A stretch of 64,000 nt of DNA from Lithodes maja (taxonomy: Eukaryota > Arthropoda > Malacostraca > Decapoda > Lithodidae): NCBI GenBank assembly GCA_037953745.1, contig JBAKBP010001593.1, positions 1 to 64,000 on the forward strand. Reading direction: 5' to 3'. Positions 59,261 to 64,000 of this stretch are shown here, one piece after another. Numbering within the stretch: the first letter of the stretch is position 1; every line of letters begins with the position of its first letter. The notes under the pieces are model-generated. The model had not been told where the DNA came from, ran no database searches, and worked only from the letters and a program-made list of their open reading frames with translations. The translations under genes were made by a program, and so were the position numbers.

Positions 59261-61961
59261 ATGGAGCCTACACGTCCCTCTCCCGCGCGCCCTTCTGACA
59301 CACCCAGCCCTCCTTCGGGTGGTGTCAGTGCCCGTGGAAGGCGGAGAGTGGCTGCCCATAAGGAATCCTACCTCTACAATTATAGTAGTGACGCCGACGA
59401 AGATGTTCGTGCCCCCCAAAAGGCACGTATGGCACGTACAAGTGGTACGGTACGTGCCCTAAGATCACTGGCCTTTCCCGGTGTCAGTGCGCCTTCTACT
59501 GCTACCAGTACCACCTCTACCACCCACGCCGCCTCTACAGGAGGGCCTTCTGCATCGGGAGGATGCCGCCCTAGGGACGCAGGACCTGCGGGGGCGACTG
59601 GACAGAAAGGGAAAGGGAAGGGGGTGGGCAAGAAAAGCAAGCCTGCCTCTACCACCATCGTGCCACCACGGGCCGCCCCTGCCCCTGTCCCTGCCCCTGT
59701 TCCTGCAGCCGCCGCCGCCTCTGCAACTGCCCCTGCCGCCGCAGGGACAAAAGGGAAGGGGGTGGGCAAGAAAAGCAAGCCTGCTTCTACCACCATTGTG
59801 CCACCACGGGCCACCCCTGACCCTGCCCCTGCCCCTGCAGCAGCCGCCACACCTGTCACTGCCCCTGCCACCGCAGGGACAAAAAGGAAGGTGAAAGGGA
59901 AGAAAACACTGCCTGCCTCTACCCCCATCGTGCCACCACCACGGGCCGCCCCTGCCACCGCCCCTGCAGCCGCCACAGCTGTCCCTTCCACCTCTGCTGG
60001 CCCTTCCACCTCTGCCGGCCGTTCCGCCCCTGTCCAGAAGGGAATCCCCTGACGCCCTCCAAATGTGCCTCCCTGCTATTCGGTGCCGAAGGGGACAGTA
60101 GTGATGGGGATTTGGACGGCGATGAGAGGGATTGGGGCGGCGTGGACAGTGATAGTGAGTCAGCGGCCGACGATGGGAACGAGGAAGGGTCGTTCGTCGT
60201 CTGAGGAGGGCGACGACGAAATACTTTATCGGGACCACGATAGTGACCTATCCGAAGGTGGCGCTGACGATGATGATGACGACAACTTGCCCATGCGTGA
60301 TGCAAATGTTCATGCGTTTGCATGGTCAGATGGGGCCGATTTCATACCTGACTTGCACCGGTTTGATGAAAATCAATCTGGTTCAACAGCAGATTGGCCC
60401 TGTGATGATAATGCAAGCGAGATGGATTTCTTCTTGGCATTCTTTGATTTGGAGATTATGGCATTCATTGTGGCCCGAACCAACGCCTACTTCAGGTGGG
60501 TGTGGGACAGAATGCACATGATATCTCCAAGGGCGAGAATACGAGCCTGGGTGGATACTACTGCCAACAAATTCATGATGTTCTTTGCCCTGTTGTTGCT
60601 CATGCCTCTTTGCAAGAACCATGTGCTGCAACATTACTGGAAACATGACCTACTCATCGCCACACCAATTTTCAACAAGTACATGACCCGCGACAGATTT
60701 TCATTGCTGCCGAGATTCATTCACTTCTCAGACAATGACAATCCTAACAGAGATGACAGAATCTGGAAAATTTGTGAGGTTTTCACCATGTTGATGGCGA
60801 GGTACAAGAAATACTTCACCCCTTTCCACAACTTGGTGATCGATGAGTCGCTCGTGCTCTTCAAAGGTCGTCTTGTTTTCAAGCAGTATATCCCCTTGAA
60901 GAGGCACAGGTTTGGGATAAAGTTGTTCGTCTTGTGTGACTGTGAGACCGGCATAGTGCTTCACATGATCGTCTATACTGGAACTGATATAGACGTGCCA
61001 AGAGTTGCTGCCAATGACTCCTTGGGCTTGTCTGGAGCCATCGTGAAGAAAATGATGGAACCATACATGGACAAGGGTCACACATTGTACACCGACAATT
61101 GGTATACTTCTCCTGCTCTCTGCCAGTTTCTACATGACAACCAAACGGGGTCATGTGGGACTGTCAGAAAGACAAGAAAATTCATGCCGAAGTTCGTCGG
61201 TCGTGTAATGCCACTAGAAAATCCATCATCCAGTGACACAACCTCGGAGGACGACCTTGTTCCGGAACACCGGGAGAGAAGCGCACGAAGAAGGCGACGA
61301 AGGGGATGAGGGAAATATAAAATGATGGAGAAGTCTGGCAAAGTGTTGGCCATCAAGTGGAAGGACAGACGTGATGTACACCTGCTGTCAACTGTCCACA
61401 CAGGCGCCCAGGTCGACTCAGGCAAAATCCACTACCGGACCAAGAAAGTAATTGACAAGCCTGACATGGTGGTGGATTACACCAAGAATATGCGCCTGGT
61501 GGACAAGTCCGACTGCCAACTCGCAGACGTTGTGTCTGAGAAAGACAGTCAAGTGGTACCACAAGCTCTTCCATCATCTTGTGGATATCACCATGCTCAA
61601 CGCCTACAACATGTGGCTCGTAAAAAGGGAAATGGCCCCGAACAAGAAGCTCAAGTTCCGGGAGTTTGTGTACAATGTGTCGTACCAACTCCTGGAGAAG
61701 TTTGGGGAGCCCACTAAAACTAAAGTGGGTTGGCGTGGTGCCCATGCCCCTGACCGTATACAGGTAGCTCTGTCACGGCATTTCCCAGTCCACACCGAGT
61801 TTGTTGGCAATCGGCGAAGGCAGCTGGTGTGCTATGCCTGCTCCAACACCACCAGGAGGCCCAGGACAAAGCCCAGTGTCACCACCATGTGCCAGGAGTG
61901 CAAGGTCCCCCTTTGCCTCGGCGACTGCTTCAGGGACTACCACACCCTGAAGCTTTTCTGA
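59261..61961 (+). pseudogene. piggyBac-like transposase, several frame breaks
   Basis: A DDD transposase of the piggyBac family, which cuts and pastes at TTAA. ATG at 59261 opens a 263-codon basic, Ala/Pro-rich region with three copies of a GKGVGKKSKPAS-type module. An acidic stretch in another frame (60055-60197) follows. The conserved core then runs from 60200: DFFLAFFDLEIMAFIVARTN, FNKYMTRDRFSLLPRFIHFS, LVIDESLVLFKGR (D1 codon 60842), LYTDNWYTSP (D2, 61094), a TGA at 61307, and MRLVDKSDCQ (D3, 61502). A frameshift near 61550 leads to WYHKLFHHLVDITMLNAYNM and the C-terminal Cys-rich domain CYAC, CQEC, CLGDC, ending LKLF at 61961. All three aspartates survive but the frame is broken at least four times. 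Confidence 0.9.
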
Positions 61962-62041
61962 GTGTCGCCGCCCTGCCCTTGACTCGTGCCCTACCTCACC
62001 TCACCTGACCTGACCTGACCAACCTAACCGCTCGTTTATGT
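61962..62041 (+). repeat. CCTGACCTGACC short repeats
   Basis: CACCTCACCTGACCTGACCT, a pentamer-like run after the transposase stop. Confidence 0.7.
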
Positions 62042-62320
62042 CACTCTCACTCATGATCTTCCTAAATCACTCTCTCATGCTCTCTTTAGCTTATCACTCT
62101 CAATCATTATCTCTTTCCTAAGTCACTCTCGCTCAAGATATCTTTCCTAAGTCACTCTCACTCATGATCTTCCTAAATAACTCTCTCATGCTCTCTTTAG
62201 CATCACTCTCAATCATTATCTCTTTCCTAAGTCACCCTCGCTCAAGATATCTTTCCTAAGTCACTCTCACTTTTATGATCTATTCCCTAAGTCACTCTCA
62301 CTCATGATCTCTTTACTGTG
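62042..62320 (+). repeat. Minisatellite with ~111-bp higher-order period
   Basis: Units of about 25-30 bases (CACTCTCACTCATGATCT, TTCCTAAGTCACTCTC) form a longer pattern that repeats from 62042 to 62153 and onward. It lies in the probable 3' region of the piggyBac element. Confidence 0.85.
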
Positions 62321-62512
62321 ATACCAATTGCATTGTATATATATATTTGGTTATTTTATTTGTTATGTTCACTTGTTATTTGTAATGTTTTCATTCACTA
62401 CATCAAGATAACTCTCCTGTGATAGTAATATGCCCATATATGTTTGTATGTAATGTAATAATAAATAAGAATATTTTGCATACTATGTTCCCATGTATGT
62501 ATTTCCTATTAT

Positions 62513-62602
62513 AAAAAAAAAAAAAAAAAAAAAAATCGTGTAATTGTATTCTTGCAATATGAATTATTTTATGAATAATTCATATTGCTTGAATACAATT
62601 AC
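62513..62602. repeat. A23 run and a 29-bp-arm hairpin
   Basis: Poly-A at 62513-62535. Then 62540-62568 pairs with 62574-62602 (27 of 29) around a five-base loop TTATG. Confidence 0.85.
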
Positions 62603-62650
62603 ATGAGTTTGTAAAAAACAAAATTTGATAAAATTTGTCTAAACATCACA

Positions 62651-62744
62651 AAAGTCTCTCCATAACCCCCTACTGGACTCGAACCCACTGCCCCGGCATT
62701 CATCCCGATTGCCCCTCCGTGACCTTACCGATCGGACCACCGCA
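62651..62744 (-). mobile_element. tRNA-derived SINE, second family
   Basis: On the minus strand TGGTCCGATCGGTAAGG (A-box region) and GGTTCGAGTCC (B box) lie about 45 bases apart, with a partial tRNA-like layout. The 3' tail passes TTTAGACAAATTTTATC. It adjoins LINE-E at 62745. Confidence 0.65.
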
Positions 62745-63140
62745 GCTCATGTTTAAAGAAACTGACTGGAGCTTTTTAATTAACAATAACGACATAAATA
62801 CATCTTGGAAGTTATTCAAAACCACTTACCTAAAAGCAGTGCAAGACTGCATACCATCGAAAATACGGCGTCCAGGCCATAATAATAAGCCCAAATGGTG
62901 GAATAAAGATATTTAAAACTGCCTGCTTGCTAAAAAATGTGCTAATGATAGATTAAAATCCTCACAAAATGACGAAGATCGGGTGAAATTTGTAGAGCTA
63001 CGACGCAAAGCCAAAAAGTTAATTAAGCAAAGTAAAAAGACCCTAGAGTTACATATTGCAAATAAAAGTAAAACAAACCCAAAAATAATTCTATAGTTAT
63101 TATGTTCCTTCCAACAACCAACCATACTCCTAAAATCGAT
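62745..63140 (+). pseudogene. LINE-E, linker region before RT
   Basis: KETDWSFLINNNDINTSWKL, FKTTYLKAVQDCIPSK and NNKPKWWNKDI, then a TAA, then KKCANDRLKSSQNDEDRVKF and LRRKAKKLIKQSKK. This is the segment between endonuclease and RT of a CR1/jockey-like LINE. It is interrupted from about 63140 by SINE-like repeats and resumes at 63744. Confidence 0.8.
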
Positions 63141-63149
63141 TAATGAAAT

Positions 63150-63240
63150 TTACAAACACATGTGGCAGTCCGTGGACTCGAACCCAGGATGCTCACACCG
63201 AAAATCAACACCTTATACATCGCACCACGAAGACAGTTTT
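63150..63240 (-). mobile_element. tRNA-derived SINE head, same family as 9713-9800
   Basis: Minus strand CGTGGTGCGATGTATAAGG, CGGTGTGAGCATCC, GGTTCGAGTCC and ACATGTGTTTG, ending AATTTCATTAAT. It shares the A-box/B-box order and 3' sequence with the copy near 9.75 kb. Confidence 0.7.
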
Positions 63241-63242
63241 AT

Positions 63243-63535
63243 CAGAAAGATTTTTTTTATTTTATTTTGTCTATATTCCAACTACTCCCTCTCGGGCATA
63301 GGCTGAGAGCCTGTACATTCCACCGCTCAACACGGTGAAGCCCGTGAGGTCTTGTTCCAGTCTGGGGAGTGAGATATGCGAAGCATCCATCATGGCTCGA
63401 AGCAGCTCCATATCTGAAGCGGCTGGTTGCTTCGCTCAAGTGCTTCACCGTCTCACCCTCCAGACTCAGACCCTCACTCTCAGAACGCCACCTATTGAGC
63501 AGTGAACTCACTAGGCATTGTCCCCCTGTAACATA
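63243..63535 (-). mobile_element. Poly-A retroposon (SINE-like), copy 2
   Basis: Same family and orientation as 55612-55880 (TATTCCAACTACTCCCTCTC, CCACCTATTGAGCAGTGAAC). The T-rich end at 63250-63270 is the poly-A tail on the minus strand. Confidence 0.8.
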
Positions 63536-63539
63536 TTTT

Positions 63540-63743
63540 GAATATGGGAATATTCATACAGTGTTATTTAATCAGGGAACAATGAGGGTATTTTTTTGGC
63601 ATTTCGGTGGGCTTTGTGGTAATGCACTGATACTAGGTACAGCACATATTCAATCCCAATAATATCTTCCCATTGACATATCGGGATTTGAACCCGGGTC
63701 CATTGGATTACCAATCCAGTGGCATGACCACTCCACCACACCT
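63540..63743 (-). mobile_element. tRNA-derived SINE, third family
   Basis: Minus strand GTGGTGGAGTGGTCATGCC, GGATTGGTAATCC and CCGGGTTCAAATCCCG give an A box, an anticodon-like loop (TTGGTAA) and a B box. The acceptor stem does not pair, so it is not a functional tRNA. The body extends toward 63540. Confidence 0.65.
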
Positions 63744-64000
63744 CCCAGTTACTTCAACTGTTGGACCGTTAGACGAAGCACAAATGAGTAATGCCCTCAA
63801 TACCTTCTTTGCATCAGTTTTTACAACAGAAGACCTCAGTGATATCCCTACACCATCGCCGATTCAGATTGATAATTTAGATGTTCTAAGCAATATCACC
63901 GATACAGAGAGAGAAGTATTTTATCTAATCTCGCCTAGAGTACTAAAGGAAGCTAAGGATGAGCTCTCCAAACCACTGACATTACTATTCAATAAATCCT
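63744..64000 (+). pseudogene. LINE-E continued, RT start; runs off the window
   Basis: TVGPLDEAQMSNALNTFFAS, VFTTEDLSDIP and SPRVLKEAKDELSKPLTLLF are the entry to a LINE reverse transcriptase. The usual KSPGPDG box before PRVLKE is missing, pointing to a small deletion near 63930. The rest lies beyond 64000. Confidence 0.8.

Noticed and set aside
59380..60323. Several 130-260-codon frames overlapping the piggyBac amino terminus
   Set aside because: They are antisense or shifted readings of a GC-rich, repeat-built coding region.
62651..63743. Functional tRNA genes
   Set aside because: A and B boxes are present, but acceptor stems do not pair and bodies continue into SINE sequence.

Overview
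This window looks like a piece of a large, repeat-rich animal genome, probably an arthropod and most likely a decapod crustacean. I infer this from the mix of transposable elements (BEL/Pao, Ty3/Gypsy-type, Penelope-like, several LINE families, piggyBac-like DNA transposons, tRNA-derived SINEs), from a short TTAGG telomere-type tract at 27.4 kb, and from abundant microsatellites. I found no host protein-coding gene, rRNA gene or intact tRNA gene. Nearly every credible open reading frame belongs to a mobile element, and almost all are broken.

Layout. 0.16-2.0 kb: LINE reverse transcriptase fragment. 2.5-4.5 kb: TTAA-delimited tandem units between blocks rich in short ACTCG/CGAGT words. 5.3-16.2 kb: a minus-strand BEL/Pao element (Pao-1) interrupted by LINE-A (itself carrying a TTAA element and a SINE) and by a CR1-like LINE (LINE-C). 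16.4-17.9 kb: a 48-bp satellite and two TTAA-bounded non-autonomous elements. 17.9-29.0 kb: one minus-strand LINE (LINE-B) split by a 9.7-kb insertion at 18847-28545. That insertion is bounded by a TA duplication and short inverted ends, and it carries another LINE (LINE-D), a 2.2-kb foldback structure and a cluster of small palindromic elements. 29.0-31.8 kb: simple repeats without genes.

31.8-48.8 kb: a second BEL/Pao element (Pao-2, plus strand), opened by at least five insertions: two LINE-A copies, a TTAA element, an LTR retrotransposon of Ty3/Gypsy type with 1.8-kb LTRs, and a 44-bp retroposon scrap. At the TTAA element and the Gypsy element the Pao-2 reading frame is restored when the insert and one target duplication are removed, so the nesting order is readable. 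49.4-56.1 kb: Penelope-like elements in an inverted plus tandem arrangement. 56.1-59.1 kb: a 480-bp inverted-repeat element and non-coding DNA. 59.15-62.0 kb: a decayed piggyBac-like transposase gene. 62.0-64.0 kb: minisatellite, SINEs and a further LINE (LINE-E) that runs off the window.

The pieces relate to one another as follows. The piggyBac-like gene is a plausible relative of the source that moved the TTAACCC-ended small elements, and the LINEs could supply machinery for the SINEs. The strongest candidate for something undescribed is the 9.7-kb TA-bounded element, which has no recognisable transposase of its own.
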